The notes: generated by a model not told the origin, from the letters alone. A stretch of 64,000 nucleotides of DNA from Blautia massiliensis (ex Durand et al. 2017) (GCF_001487165.1 NZ_LN913006.1:124001-188000); one strand, 5' to 3'; shown: positions 16,577-26,368, counted from the first letter of the stretch. Made by a program: numbers and translations.

Positions 16577-16893
16577 ATGGCAAAGGTGTTGAATAAGAGG
16601 AGTATGCAGATCTACGCTGACAGAGAGAAATGCACAGACGCAAGAGAAGCGCAGGCTGAAAGGCATTTTCAGATGGAGGACTGCAGAAGGTAGCTTAGGA
16701 GCCGGGAAACTGAAAGCAGAAATGCAGAACAGATGCAGATGCTGCTGTGTAGGTTTTCACGTACCCCGCGTTAAGGGACAAGAGATAGACGGGAATAACA
16801 GATGTTTTTTCCGGATAATGAAGGTGGTACCGCGAGAATGATCGCCCTTCGCACATTAGTTATTGGCTTTTGTGTGGAGGGCGTGTTTTTTCT
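16577..16893 (+). promoter_or_regulatory. Valine T-box riboswitch controlling valS
   Basis: The antiterminator T-box AAGGTGGTACCGCG is at 16821-16834. Its UGGU would pair with an ACCA tRNA end, matching the A discriminator of tRNA-Val. The terminator is the 13-bp stem between 16843-16855 and 16871-16883, followed by a T-run. In Stem I the loop-E pair AGTA (16601-16604) and GAA (16686-16688) sits beside a TGCAG/CTGCA helix, which places the specifier codon at 16690-16692 as GTA, valine. Uncharged tRNA-Val should therefore prevent termination and raise valyl-tRNA synthetase levels. The codon was read by eye and fits the downstream gene. Confidence 0.93.
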
Positions 16894-16950
16894 TGCAGAA
16901 AACAGGAGCATTTTAAGGTTCCTATAATCAGAAAGATTCAGGAGGAAAAC

Positions 16951-19605
16951 ATGAGCAAAGAACTTGCAAAGACTTATGATCCCAAGGGTATTGAGGATCG
17001 TCTGTACAAAAAATGGATGGACAACGGATACTTCCATGCAAAAGTAAATCCGGACAAAAAACCTTTCACAATCGTAATGCCGCCGCCCAATGTAACCGGA
17101 CAGCTGCATATGGGCCATGCACTGGATGAGACCATGCAGGATATCCTGATCCGTTTCAAGAGAATGCAGGGTTATGAGGCTCTCTGGCAGCCGGGAACAG
17201 ACCATGCAGCCATCGCTACAGAGGTTAAGGTAACAGAGAAACTTCGTAAAGAAGGTATCGACAAGAACGAGATCGGCCGCGAGGAATTTATGAAACATGC
17301 CTGGGCATGGAAAGAAGAGTACGGCGGAAAGATCATCAACCAGCTGAAAAAACTGGGTGCATCTGCAGACTGGGAGCGCGAGCGCTTTACCATGGATGAA
17401 GGCTGCTCCAAGGCTGTTCAGGAGGTATTTATCCGTCTCTATGAAAAAGGATATATTTACAAAGGTTCCAGGATCATCAACTGGTGTCCGGTATGCCAGA
17501 CTTCTATTTCCGATGCAGAGGTTGTACATGAGGACCAGGATGGATATTTCTGGCACATCAATTATCCGATCGTAGGTGAGGAAGGACGTTTCGTTGAGAT
17601 CGCAACCACTCGTCCGGAGACACTTCTCGGTGATACAGCAGTTGCTGTAAATCCGGAGGATGAGAGATATAAAGATCTTGTAGGCAAGATGCTGAAACTT
17701 CCTCTTACAGACAGAGAGATCCCGGTTATTGCCGATGAGTATGTTGACAAGGAATTCGGAACAGGCTGCGTTAAGATTACACCGGCACATGACCCCAATG
17801 ACTTCGAGGTTGGACGTCGCCATAATCTTGAGGAGATCAATATCCTTAACGATGATGCGACTATCAACAGCCTTGGCGGAAAATATGCAGGTATGGACCG
17901 TTACGAGGCACGTAAGGCCATGGTAGAAGACCTGAAAGAGCAGGGACTCCTTGTAAAAGTTGTTCCGCACAGTCACAGCGTTGGTACCCATGATCGCTGC
18001 GGTACAACGGTAGAGCCGATGATCAAACCACAGTGGTTTGTAAAAATGGACGAAATGGCAAAAGCTGCTATCAAAACTCTGGACGACGGAAACCTTCAGT
18101 TTGTTCCGGCACGTTTTGACAAGACTTACCTGCACTGGCTGGAGAATATCCGTGACTGGTGTATTTCCCGTCAGCTTTGGTGGGGACACAGGATCCCGGC
18201 TTATTACTGCGATGAGTGCGGTGAGATGGTGGTTGGAAGAGAGATGCCGGAGAAATGCCCGAAATGCGGATGCACACATATGCATCAGGATGAGGACACT
18301 CTGGATACCTGGTTCAGTTCCGCACTGTGGCCGTTCTCCACACTTGGATGGCCGGATAAGACACCGGAGCTTGAGTATTTCTATCCTACAGATGTTCTGG
18401 TAACCGGATATGATATCATCTTCTTCTGGGTTATCCGTATGGTATTCTCCGCACTGGAGCAGACCGGTGAGACACCGTTCCACCATGTACTGATCCACGG
18501 TCTGGTACGTGACTCACAGGGACGTAAGATGAGTAAGTCTCTTGGAAACGGTATCGATCCGCTGGAGGTTATCGACAAATACGGCGCAGATGCCCTTCGT
18601 CTGACACTGATGACAGGTAATGCACCTGGAAATGATATGCGTTTCTACTGGGAGCGTGTAGAATCCAGCCGTAACTTTGCAAATAAGATCTGGAATGCTT
18701 CCCGTTTCATTATGATGAACCTGGAGGGCAAGACAGTAACAGCGCCGGAAGACCTGAACGCACTGTGCAACGAGGATAAATGGATCCTTTCCAGACTGAA
18801 CACAGTGATCCGTGATGTTACTGAGAATATGGATAAATATGAGCTTGGAATTGCCGTACAGAAGGTCTATGATTTCCTGTGGGATGAGCTCTGTGACTGG
18901 TATATCGAGATGGCAAAGGTAAGACTGTGGAAGGCAGAGGAAAACCCGGCAGCAGCAAACGATGCACTGTGGACACTCCGCACTGCGCTGACACAGGGAC
19001 TGAAGCTTCTTCATCCGTTCATGCCGTTTATAACAGAAGAGATCTACTGCACACTGCTTCCGGATGAAGAGTCCATCATGATCTCCGACTGGCCGGTATA
19101 CAGAGACGAGATGGATTTTGCAGATGCTGAGAAAGCAATTTCAAGCTTCCAGGAGGTTGTACGTGGAATCCGTAACACCAGAAACGAGATGAACGTACCG
19201 CAGAACAGAAAGACCAATATCTACATCGTAGGCAAGGATGCAGAGTGCTGTGCACGTTTTGAGTCCTGCAAGAAATCCTTTACAAACCTTGCGTTTGCAA
19301 AAGAGATCCACGTACAGCAGGATAAGAACGGAATCGGTGAGGATGCGGTATCCATCGTTGTGGCAGACGGTGTGGTTTATCTGCCGCTGGAGGATCTGAT
19401 CGACCGTGAAAAAGAGATCGAACGTCTCACAAAAGAGCAGGAGCGTCTTACAAAAGAGATCGCACGCTGCGAGGGAATGCTGAACAATCCGAATTTTGTG
19501 AACAAGGCACCTGCAGCCAAGGTAGAGGCAGAGAAGGAGAAACTTGAGAAATACAAAGAGATGAAAGAGAAAGTGAACCTGCAGTTAACACAGATGGTGA
19601 AATAA
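16951..19605 (+). CDS. valS: Valyl-tRNA synthetase
   Basis: An 884-residue class Ia synthetase that charges tRNA-Val. It has the HIGH-type motif [15 protein letters not shown] (~45), a large editing (CP1) domain with [17 protein letters not shown], the KMSKS motif [14 protein letters not shown] (~525), the anticodon-binding domain, and the C-terminal coiled coil typical of ValRS ([20 protein letters not shown]). The start at 16951 follows AGGAGG and lies beyond the T-box terminator; an upstream in-frame TTG falls inside the terminator stem and is rejected. Length is normal for the family. Confidence 0.97.
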   Translation: MSKELAKTYDPKGIEDRLYKKWMDNGYFHAKVNPDKKPFTIVMPPPNVTGQLHMGHALDETMQDILIRFKRMQGYEALWQPGTDHAAIATEVKVTEKLRKEGIDKNEIGREEFMKHAWAWKEEYGGKIINQLKKLGASADWERERFTMDEGCSKAVQEVFIRLYEKGYIYKGSRIINWCPVCQTSISDAEVVHEDQDGYFWHINYPIVGEEGRFVEIATTRPETLLGDTAVAVNPEDERYKDLVGKMLKLPLTDREIPVIADEYVDKEFGTGCVKITPAHDPNDFEVGRRHNLEEINILNDDATINSLGGKYAGMDRYEARKAMVEDLKEQGLLVKVVPHSHSVGTHDRCGTTVEPMIKPQWFVKMDEMAKAAIKTLDDGNLQFVPARFDKTYLHWLENIRDWCISRQLWWGHRIPAYYCDECGEMVVGREMPEKCPKCGCTHMHQDEDTLDTWFSSALWPFSTLGWPDKTPELEYFYPTDVLVTGYDIIFFWVIRMVFSALEQTGETPFHHVLIHGLVRDSQGRKMSKSLGNGIDPLEVIDKYGADALRLTLMTGNAPGNDMRFYWERVESSRNFANKIWNASRFIMMNLEGKTVTAPEDLNALCNEDKWILSRLNTVIRDVTENMDKYELGIAVQKVYDFLWDELCDWYIEMAKVRLWKAEENPAAANDALWTLRTALTQGLKLLHPFMPFITEEIYCTLLPDEESIMISDWPVYRDEMDFADAEKAISSFQEVVRGIRNTRNEMNVPQNRKTNIYIVGKDAECCARFESCKKSFTNLAFAKEIHVQQDKNGIGEDAVSIVVADGVVYLPLEDLIDREKEIERLTKEQERLTKEIARCEGMLNNPNFVNKAPAAKVEAEKEKLEKYKEMKEKVNLQLTQMVK

Positions 19606-19620
19606 CGAAGGAGTGTTTTA

Positions 19621-21732
19621 ATGAAGTGGTGTAACTTTTTCAATAAGATTTCGCTGATACTTCAGGCTCTGGGCTGTGCAGTCCTGTACTTTGTGATCGA
19701 GGCCATATGCAGGCACTCGTTCACAGAGGCGTGGACCTACATGACCACAAAGCCGCTTGTATTTGCTTATAATGCAGCGTTTATCTTTACGACGATGCTG
19801 ATTGTTTATCTCTTCCGAAAGAGAATTTTCTGGCGTATCTTTGTGGGCAGCTTATGGCTGTTTCTGGGAATCGTAAACGGTGTGCTTCTTCTCAACCGTG
19901 TCACACCGTTTACAGGACCGGATGTGAAGAATCTGACAGATGGTCTCAGTATTGCAAAAAAATATCTGACCCATACCCAGATGATCATAGGTGCAGCTCT
20001 TCTGGGAATTGCGGTTCTGATCCTTCTGATCATCCTGATAAGGTCGCCGAAGTACAGAGGCAAGCTGAAATATAAGGTGAATATTCCGCTGGTCCTGGTT
20101 GGGGTTCTTGCATTTGGAGGAATCACACAGCTTGCTCTGGAAAAAAGAGTTCTTTCCAATTATTTTGGAAACATTGCCATAGCTTATGAGGATTACGGAT
20201 ATCCTTACTGTCTGGCAACGACGATCTTTAATACCGGAATCAGTGCCCCGAGAGACTATTCCAAAAGCGAGATCAAAAGGATCGAGAAGTCGGAAGAAAA
20301 TCTTCCGGAAACGAAAGAAGGCAGTCATCCGAATATTCTGTTTTTACAGCTGGAGTCCTTTTTTGATCCTACGCTGGTAAATTATCTGGAGCTGTCAGAA
20401 GATCCTATCCCGAATTTCAGAAAGCTGATGAAGGAGTATTCCTCCGGATATTATAAGGTACCTTCCGTAGGAGCCGGAACCGCAAATACTGAGTTTGAAT
20501 CCATTACCGGAATGAGCCTTCATTATTTTGGACCGGGAGAGTATCCTTACAAGAGTATCCTTAAGGAAACTACCTGTGAGAGCGCACCGTATGTTCTGAA
20601 GAATCTGGGCTATACTGCTCATGCAGTACATAATAATGAGGCGAATTTCTACGGAAGAAGAAGTATTTTTCCGAATCTGGGATTTGATTCCTTCACTTCG
20701 GCAGAGTATATGAAGGATGAAAACCAGAAGAACTCGTTGGGCTGGACCAAGGACAGTGTCCTCACCGATGAGATCGTCAAGTGTCTGGATTCCACAGAAG
20801 GGCCTGATTATGTATATACTATTTCCGTACAGGGACATGGAGATTATCCTTCAGAACCGGTACTGGAAAATCCGGAGATCACAGTTTCCGGGGCACCTAC
20901 TGACGAGCTGAATAATAAGTGGGAGTATTATGTAAATCAGATCCATGAGATGGATAATTTTGTCAAAGAGCTGACTGACAGGCTGGCAGATTATCCGGAG
21001 GATGTGGTACTGGTCATGTATGGTGATCATCTGCCGACCATGGGACTGACCGTGGAGGATGTGGAGAATAAATATCTGTTCCAGACAGAGTATGTGATGT
21101 GGGATAATTTCGGACTCAAGAAAAAGAAAGAAAATCTTGCGGCATACCAGATGGCAGCAGAGGTTATGGACCGTGTAGGTATCCATGAGGGAAATGTTTT
21201 CAAGTATCATCAGGCAAGAAGAAACACCAAAAATTATCAGGTGGATCTGGAGACCCTGCAGTACGATCTTCTCTACGGAAAGCAGTATACATATGACGGA
21301 GAGAATCCTTTTGAGCGGACAAAGATGCGTATGGGAATCTATGATACCACGCTGGATTCCATTCAGGTTGTGTCTGAGACGGATCACACCTATTATATCC
21401 AGGGAACAAACTTTACGCCGTCCAGCCAGGTGAAGATCAACGGAGAATGGTATGATACGGTTTACGTGAATCCTACCAAGCTGATCATTACCGGAAAGGA
21501 ACTGGATGATTTTGACCGGCTCTCGGTAGTGCAGCGAAGCAACAGTTCCACAAGAAAGGCCATGACAAAGAGCCATGACCGGGCGGTCTATGCGCTGCTC
21601 GCTGACAGCAAGTGGAAACTTGATAGTGAAAAGAGCAGTTCTGATACAGGGTCAATGGAGGAAACGGATACAGCGTCAGAAACGGAATCCACAGAAGATT
21701 CCGGTGAAGAAAACAGTACAGACAACCAGTAA
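19621..21732 (+). CDS. LTA synthase-family membrane sulfatase-fold protein
   Basis: A 703-residue protein with about five N-terminal membrane helices and an extracellular alkaline-phosphatase/sulfatase-fold domain. LFLQLESFFDPTL carries the metal-binding Glu, SVGAGTANTEFESITG the catalytic Thr, and SVQGHGDYP and VMYGDHLPTMG the further metal ligands. These are the marks of lipoteichoic acid synthase-type phosphoglycerol transferases. A beta-rich segment and a Ser/Glu-rich tail follow the catalytic domain. It starts 15 bases after valS behind AAGGAG and is probably cotranscribed with it. Whether it polymerises LTA or modifies another glycan cannot be told from sequence. Confidence 0.88.
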   Translation: MKWCNFFNKISLILQALGCAVLYFVIEAICRHSFTEAWTYMTTKPLVFAYNAAFIFTTMLIVYLFRKRIFWRIFVGSLWLFLGIVNGVLLLNRVTPFTGPDVKNLTDGLSIAKKYLTHTQMIIGAALLGIAVLILLIILIRSPKYRGKLKYKVNIPLVLVGVLAFGGITQLALEKRVLSNYFGNIAIAYEDYGYPYCLATTIFNTGISAPRDYSKSEIKRIEKSEENLPETKEGSHPNILFLQLESFFDPTLVNYLELSEDPIPNFRKLMKEYSSGYYKVPSVGAGTANTEFESITGMSLHYFGPGEYPYKSILKETTCESAPYVLKNLGYTAHAVHNNEANFYGRRSIFPNLGFDSFTSAEYMKDENQKNSLGWTKDSVLTDEIVKCLDSTEGPDYVYTISVQGHGDYPSEPVLENPEITVSGAPTDELNNKWEYYVNQIHEMDNFVKELTDRLADYPEDVVLVMYGDHLPTMGLTVEDVENKYLFQTEYVMWDNFGLKKKKENLAAYQMAAEVMDRVGIHEGNVFKYHQARRNTKNYQVDLETLQYDLLYGKQYTYDGENPFERTKMRMGIYDTTLDSIQVVSETDHTYYIQGTNFTPSSQVKINGEWYDTVYVNPTKLIITGKELDDFDRLSVVQRSNSSTRKAMTKSHDRAVYALLADSKWKLDSEKSSSDTGSMEETDTASETESTEDSGEENSTDNQ

Positions 21733-21791
21733 ATGGCATAGAAAAGATACTCCGATACAAAAAATGTCGGATAAAATATTACGATTAGGAC

Positions 21792-21858
21792 TGGACATCT
21801 TCCACCACTATTATATAATGGTATCGTAACGAACAGGAGGGGAGAAGCTTTTCTCCCC
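21792..21858 (+). promoter_or_regulatory. Promoter and leader hairpin before folC
   Basis: TGGACA (21792-21797), 16 bases, TATAAT (21814-21819). The leader contains the perfect hairpin GGGGAGAA-GCTT-TTCTCCCC (21839-21858), which encloses part of an AGGAGG sequence. No T-run follows, so it is not an obvious terminator. Confidence 0.65.
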
Positions 21859-21903
21859 AAAAGTTCTTTACGAATACATTATAGATAAGTGATGGTTTTT
21901 TTT

Positions 21904-23202
21904 ATGAATTACGAAGAAGCAGTTGCGTATATTGAAGATATACCGAGATTTACTACTAAGAACAGCCTGGACCATACCAGAGAATGCTTAAGAAGACTTG
22001 GAAATCCGCAGAGGAAATTCCGTGTGATCCATGTGGCAGGAACCAACGGAAAGGGAAGTACCTGTGCTTTTATCACATCGGTCCTTCGGGAAGCAGGATA
22101 TTCCTGCGGACTTTTTACATCTCCTCATCTGGTGGAGATCAACGAGCGTTTTCAGATCAACGAGGAAGTGATCGATGACGATACTTTCCTTCGTGCTTTT
22201 GAAAAAGTTAAAAAGCTTTCCGATGAGCTGGTTGCGGAGGGAAGCTATCATCCCACCTATTTTGAGACACTCCTTCTGATGGGAATGGTGATCTTTGCAG
22301 AAGCCGGCGTGGACTATGTAACACTGGAGACCGGTCTTGGCGGACGTCTGGATGCAACCACTGCTGTGGAGAATCCGGCAGCCTGTGTGATCACATCCAT
22401 CAGCCTCGATCATATGCAGTATCTTGGAAATACAGTTTCCGAGATCGCAGGAGAGAAGGCAGGGATCATGGTGCCGGGGGTTCCGGTGATCTACGATGGA
22501 AATGATCCGGATGCGGCCGGAGTGATGCGTGAGCATGCAGAGAAGCTGGGATGTCCATATTATGAGCTGAAACGGGAAGACACAGAGATCCATAAGATCA
22601 CAAAGGATGGAATCCGGTTTTCTCTTAAGGACGAGACATATGGCGATACCGTATTTGATATACCGTTTATCGCCCGTTATCAGGTTATGAATGCAGCTCT
22701 TGCGGTGAAAACCATTCAGGTACTGGAAGATCAGATTCCGGTATCTCTGGAGGCTCTGAAGGCTGGTATGGCAAAAACACGCTGGCAGGGAAGGATGGAA
22801 ACGGTTCTTCCGGGTGTGATCGTGGATGGCGCACATAACGAAGACGGTGTTGAGAAGTTTGTAGAGACAGCAGAACATTTCCAGAAGGAATTTCCTCTGA
22901 CTCTGCTGTTTTCCGCAGTGGATGACAAGGACTATACAGATATGATCCGCACGATCTGTAGCAGGATCCGTTTTCGACATGTGATCGTCACACAGGTAGG
23001 CGGATACCGCAAAGTTCCGGTAGAAGAGCTTGCGGAGATCTTCCGTGAAGACGGAGTCCCGGAAGTGGAAGCAATAGAGGATGTTCCAGCAGCTTTTGAA
23101 CGGGCAGTAAAGGAAAAAGGTGAGGATGGAATGCTGTTCTGTGTAGGATCCCTTTATCTGGTCGGTGAGATCAAGGCTGTGATCAGGAGGAAAAAATTAT
23201 GA
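21904..23202 (+). CDS. folC: Folylpolyglutamate synthase / dihydrofolate synthase
   Basis: A ~432-residue Mur-ligase-family enzyme: P-loop HVAGTNGKGSTCAFI near residue 45, LETGLGGRLDATTAV, TSISLDHMQYLGNTVSEIAGEKAGIM and the C-terminal GAHNEDG. It adds glutamates to folates, and bifunctional members also make dihydrofolate. The ribosome-binding site is weak for the ATG at 21904; in-frame ATGs at 21889 and 21892 are possible alternatives adding a few residues. The stop overlaps the start of a 50-residue ORF (ATGA). Confidence 0.93.
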   Translation: MNYEEAVAYIEDIPRFTTKNSLDHTRECLRRLGNPQRKFRVIHVAGTNGKGSTCAFITSVLREAGYSCGLFTSPHLVEINERFQINEEVIDDDTFLRAFEKVKKLSDELVAEGSYHPTYFETLLLMGMVIFAEAGVDYVTLETGLGGRLDATTAVENPAACVITSISLDHMQYLGNTVSEIAGEKAGIMVPGVPVIYDGNDPDAAGVMREHAEKLGCPYYELKREDTEIHKITKDGIRFSLKDETYGDTVFDIPFIARYQVMNAALAVKTIQVLEDQIPVSLEALKAGMAKTRWQGRMETVLPGVIVDGAHNEDGVEKFVETAEHFQKEFPLTLLFSAVDDKDYTDMIRTICSRIRFRHVIVTQVGGYRKVPVEELAEIFREDGVPEVEAIEDVPAAFERAVKEKGEDGMLFCVGSLYLVGEIKAVIRRKKL

Positions 23203-23351
23203 TCGATTACGAAGAGGAACTGAAGAAATTTGAACCATGTCTGGATGTGGCAGATGTAGAAGGTGTCATTTATGACCGGGAGATCACAGATATCATGGAT
23301 GTACTCCAGGAGATGCTGCGTGAGGTCAAGAGCAACAGACGTGTAAGATAA
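23199..23351 (+). CDS. Small acidic protein, 50 residues, unknown
   Basis: The ATG at 23199 overlaps the folC stop as ATGA, with AGGAGG eight bases upstream, so translation is coupled. The product is short and charged: it begins MIDYEEELKKFEPCLDVADV and ends in a basic KSNRRVR. One amphipathic helix (ITDIMDVLQEMLREV) is likely. The next gene starts 10 bases later, so it is part of the folC to zinc-ribbon/TPR transcription unit. No family is recognised. Position and ribosome-binding site make it a credible gene; homologs would be needed to confirm it. Confidence 0.6.
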   Translation: MIDYEEELKKFEPCLDVADVEGVIYDREITDIMDVLQEMLREVKSNRRVR

Positions 23352-23361
23352 GGAGAAGTGG

Positions 23362-24687
23362 ATGAACTGCATAAACTGTGGAGCGTTCCTGACGGATACA
23401 GATCTGGATTATTGTCCGCACTGTGGAGCCAATGTACTGATCCAGAAGAAGGTGGATTATCTTTCCAAGCTTTATTATAATCAGGGGCTGGAAAAAGCCA
23501 GCATCCGGGATCTGTCCGGGGCGATCAGCTGTCTGAAGCAAAGTCTTGCTTATGACAAACGGAATATCCGTGCAAGAAATCTTCTTGGTCTTGTATATTT
23601 TGAGACCGGTGAGGTGGTTGCCGCACTGAGTGAGTGGGTCATCAGCAAGAATATCCAGAAGAACCGAAATCTGGCTTCAGAATATATTGCCAGGCTTCAG
23701 GCAAACCAGAACAAACTGGAAACAATCAACGAAAGCATCAAGAAATATAACAATGCCCTCGCCATGTGCAGGGAAGGCCATGAGGATATGGCGGCCATCC
23801 GCCTGAAAAAGATCCTGTCCCAGAATCCCAAGCTGATCAAGGGGTATCATCTTCTTGCTCTGATCCAGATGAAGAATCAGGAGTGGAATAAGGCGAGAAG
23901 AACCCTGAAAAAAGCAGCCAGGATCGACAAGACCAATACCACCACACTTCGTTTCCTGCGTGAAGTTGACGAGCAGACGGGTGTTACCACAAAGATGGAA
24001 AAAGGGCGTAAGGGCTTGTTTGGAAATGAAAAAAATGAGAATGATAATATTTCAGGAGAAATCGTTGTAAGGCCGTCGTCTTATAAAGAAAGATCAAAGA
24101 TATCACTTTTCTTTACCACGGTACTTGGATTTGCGGCAGGGGCGGCAGCATTCTGGCTCCTTGTACTGCCGGCTGTGAAACAGGATATTTACAGGCAGGC
24201 CAATCAGCAGATCATACAGTACAGTGATTCTCTTTCCAGCCAGAGCGTGGAGCTTACCAAAGCTCAGGGAGAAGCTGCCCAGTCCAGTGATACGGCAGAT
24301 GCAGTTGCCAAGCAGGCAGAGGAAGAGCAGAAACGCAGTCAGAGCTATGAGGCTTTGTTTAATGCATATACTGCCATGCAGCAGGAGGATCTGGATACAG
24401 CGGCGCTGGAACTCCAGAAGGTATATGTGGATACACTGTCAGATTCTGCAAAGGGAATTTACAGTACTATCAGCGGAAAGACCGGTGTAAGCGGGATTGA
24501 GAGCGGAGCTTCTGACGGAACGTCCAGTGTTGACAGCAGCACAGATGGAACAGCTGAAGCTGGAGCGGATGCCGCAGCTTCGGATGGAGAAGATGCACAG
24601 AGCTCTGACGGAGATTCCGGAGAAGACAGCAGCTACAGTGACGGAGGATATGAGGATTCCTCTTACGATGGAGGTTATACAGAATAA
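23362..24687 (+). CDS. Zinc-ribbon, TPR and single-pass membrane protein
   Basis: A 441-residue protein. It begins with a zinc ribbon (CINCGAFLTDTDLDYCPHCG), followed by tetratricopeptide-like repeats to ~residue 205 (AISCLKQSLAYDKRNIRARNLLGLVYFETG, RLKKILSQNPKLIKGYHLLALIQMK). One membrane helix lies at ~255 (FFTTVLGFAAGAAAFWLLVLP). An extracytoplasmic coiled coil and TPR-like helices follow, and the protein ends in a low-complexity Ser/Asp/Gly tail. The N-terminal half should be cytoplasmic. The architecture suggests a scaffold or sensor linking cytoplasm and cell surface; no function is established. It lies between folC and the spoIIA operon and ends at a terminator. Confidence 0.8.
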   Translation: MNCINCGAFLTDTDLDYCPHCGANVLIQKKVDYLSKLYYNQGLEKASIRDLSGAISCLKQSLAYDKRNIRARNLLGLVYFETGEVVAALSEWVISKNIQKNRNLASEYIARLQANQNKLETINESIKKYNNALAMCREGHEDMAAIRLKKILSQNPKLIKGYHLLALIQMKNQEWNKARRTLKKAARIDKTNTTTLRFLREVDEQTGVTTKMEKGRKGLFGNEKNENDNISGEIVVRPSSYKERSKISLFFTTVLGFAAGAAAFWLLVLPAVKQDIYRQANQQIIQYSDSLSSQSVELTKAQGEAAQSSDTADAVAKQAEEEQKRSQSYEALFNAYTAMQQEDLDTAALELQKVYVDTLSDSAKGIYSTISGKTGVSGIESGASDGTSSVDSSTDGTAEAGADAAASDGEDAQSSDGDSGEDSSYSDGGYEDSSYDGGYTE

Positions 24688-24725
24688 AAAATATCATAAC
24701 TCATACAGAGGAGAAACCTCGGATA

Positions 24726-24759
24726 AGGGGAATGTGCGTTGGCGCATTCCTCTTTTTTT
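24726..24759 (+). terminator. Intrinsic terminator before the spoIIA operon
   Basis: GGGGAATGTGCG pairs with CGCATTCCTC across a TTGG loop and is followed by seven Ts. Confidence 0.85.
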
Positions 24760-24812
24760 ACCCTTTGGTCATGAGAAATGGAATAAAAAATCAAAAATGG
24801 GGGAATGATAGA

Positions 24813-25172
24813 ATGACATCAGGTTTTGAAAAATCCGGAACCGTGCTGACTGTACATCTTCCGGCGGAACTGGATCATCCGGCTTCTGATGAGATTCGGA
24901 GAGATTCAGACCGAATTATTGGACATAACTATATAAAAAATATGATTTTTGATTTCTCAGAGACCGTTTTTATGGACAGTTCCGGGATCGGTCTGCTGAT
25001 GGGTAGGTACCGGGCACTTGGCATGAGGGGGAAATGTGTGCAGGTTGTCAATGTGAACAGTCATATTGCAAAGCTTCTGCGGCTATCCGGAGTGGGAAAA
25101 TATATTGAAATCTGTGGAATTAAAAAATCGGCAGGTGAACAGGAGGGTGTTTATGATGGAAAACACAAATGA
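24813..25172 (+). CDS. spoIIAA: Anti-sigma-F factor antagonist SpoIIAA
   Basis: A 119-residue STAS-domain protein with the signature DFSETVFMDSSGIGLLMGRY, which contains the serine that SpoIIAB phosphorylates. Unphosphorylated SpoIIAA binds SpoIIAB and frees sigma-F in the forespore. It heads spoIIAA-spoIIAB-sigF and overlaps spoIIAB by 20 bases. The ATG at 24813 has GGGGGA eight bases upstream. No convincing sigma-H promoter was identified in the short gap after the preceding terminator. Confidence 0.93.
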   Translation: MTSGFEKSGTVLTVHLPAELDHPASDEIRRDSDRIIGHNYIKNMIFDFSETVFMDSSGIGLLMGRYRALGMRGKCVQVVNVNSHIAKLLRLSGVGKYIEICGIKKSAGEQEGVYDGKHK

Positions 25173-25581
25173 AATGACGATCATTTTTGACAGCAGACCG
25201 GTAAATGAAGCACTGGCAAGAGTTGCTGTGGCTTCATTCTGCACACAGCTGAATCCTACGCTGGAGGAAATTTCGGATCTGAAGACCGCAGTATCGGAGG
25301 CAGTGACCAACTGCATCATACACGGGTATGAAGGGGAGATACATAAGATTCGGGTAGAATGTCGTCTCCGGGGGCAGGAGCTTCAGGTAGATGTGACAGA
25401 TCACGGAGCCGGGATCCCGGATATCAAAAAAGCCATGGAGCCTCTGTTTACCACAAAGGCTGATAAAGACCGCTCCGGTATGGGGTTTACATTCATGGAG
25501 GCGTTTATGGATGAGCTTCAGGTGGAATCGGAGGTTGGCCGTGGAACTACAGTGCACATGAAAAAGATCATCAGGAGGTAA
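25153..25581 (+). CDS. spoIIAB: Anti-sigma-F factor / serine kinase SpoIIAB
   Basis: A 142-residue GHKL-fold kinase: N-box EAVTNCIIHGYEG, G1 box VTDHGAGIPDIKKAMEP, and the G2-type SGMGFTFMEAFMDE. It holds sigma-F inactive and phosphorylates SpoIIAA. The ATG at 25153 has AGGAGGG five bases upstream, inside the end of spoIIAA, so the two are translationally coupled. A second ATG follows immediately. Confidence 0.95.
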   Translation: MMENTNEMTIIFDSRPVNEALARVAVASFCTQLNPTLEEISDLKTAVSEAVTNCIIHGYEGEIHKIRVECRLRGQELQVDVTDHGAGIPDIKKAMEPLFTTKADKDRSGMGFTFMEAFMDELQVESEVGRGTTVHMKKIIRR

Positions 25582-25583
25582 CT

Positions 25584-26306
25584 ATGGATCGTACTCTTGT
25601 CCTCATCGGGCGTGCACACCAGGGGGATAAAGCGGCAAGAGATCTTTTGTTTGAGGAAAATACAGGACTGATATACAGTGTGGCAAAGCGTTTTCTGGGA
25701 CGAGGGGTGGAGATGGAGGATCTGTTCCAGATCGGCAGCATCGGACTTCTGAAAGCTGTGGATAAGTTTGACATGTCCTATGATGTGAAATTTTCCACCT
25801 ATGCCGTTCCCATGATCATCGGAGAGATCAAACGTTATCTCAGGGACGACGGGATACTGAAGGTAAGCCGTTCTCTGAAGGAAAACCACTACAGGATCTA
25901 TCAGGTGAGAGAAGCACTGACACGCCGGCTGGAGCGGGAACCTACGACGGGAGAAATGGCAGAGGAAATGGGAATTTCCATAGAAGAACTGGTAATGACC
26001 ATGGAATCCGGTGCAGAGGTGGAATCTCTTCACAAAACGATCTATCAGGGTGAGGGAACGGAGATTTCTCTGATGGACAAGCTTCCGGAAAAAGAAAACC
26101 GGCAGGAAAAAGTACTGGACAGGATTTTTCTGGAAGAGATACTGGGAACTCTGGAGGCAAAGGAGCGGAGGCTGATCTATATGCGGTATTTTCAGAACAT
26201 GACCCAGATGGAGATCGCCCATGAGCTTGGCGTATCCCAGGTACAGGTATCCAGAATGGAAAAGAGGATCCTGCGCAGTCTGCAGGAATCCGCAGAGAAA
26301 AAATAA
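25584..26306 (+). CDS. sigF: RNA polymerase sigma-F factor
   Basis: A 240-residue sigma-70-family factor. Region 2 contains DLFQIGSIGLLKAVDKFDMS and FSTYAVPMIIGEIKRYLRDDG, region 3 LTRRLEREPTTGEMAEEMGIS, and region 4.2 MTQMEIAHELGVSQVQVSRME. It is the first forespore sigma factor, released by SpoIIAA from SpoIIAB. Its place as the third gene of the operon, two bases after spoIIAB, separates it from the close paralog sigma-G. Confidence 0.95.
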   Translation: MDRTLVLIGRAHQGDKAARDLLFEENTGLIYSVAKRFLGRGVEMEDLFQIGSIGLLKAVDKFDMSYDVKFSTYAVPMIIGEIKRYLRDDGILKVSRSLKENHYRIYQVREALTRRLEREPTTGEMAEEMGISIEELVMTMESGAEVESLHKTIYQGEGTEISLMDKLPEKENRQEKVLDRIFLEEILGTLEAKERRLIYMRYFQNMTQMEIAHELGVSQVQVSRMEKRILRSLQESAEKK

Positions 26307-26310
26307 AAGA

Positions 26311-26350
26311 GAGCCATGAGAAATGCTGCTGTTTTCTCATGGCTCCTTTT
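26311..26350. terminator. Intrinsic terminator after sigF
   Basis: GAGCCATGAGAAA (26311-26323) pairs with TTTCTCATGGCTC (26333-26345), then a T-run. It lies between convergent sigF and queT. Confidence 0.87.
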
Positions 26351-26368
26351 TGTGGGCAGCAGATTTAG

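Noticed and set aside
16771..18498. Minus-strand open frame of 575 codons
   Set aside because: It is the antisense shadow of valS; no ribosome-binding site and the sense strand encodes a fully conserved synthetase.
21988..22980. Minus-strand open frame of 330 codons
   Set aside because: Antisense to folC, no ribosome-binding site or recognisable family.
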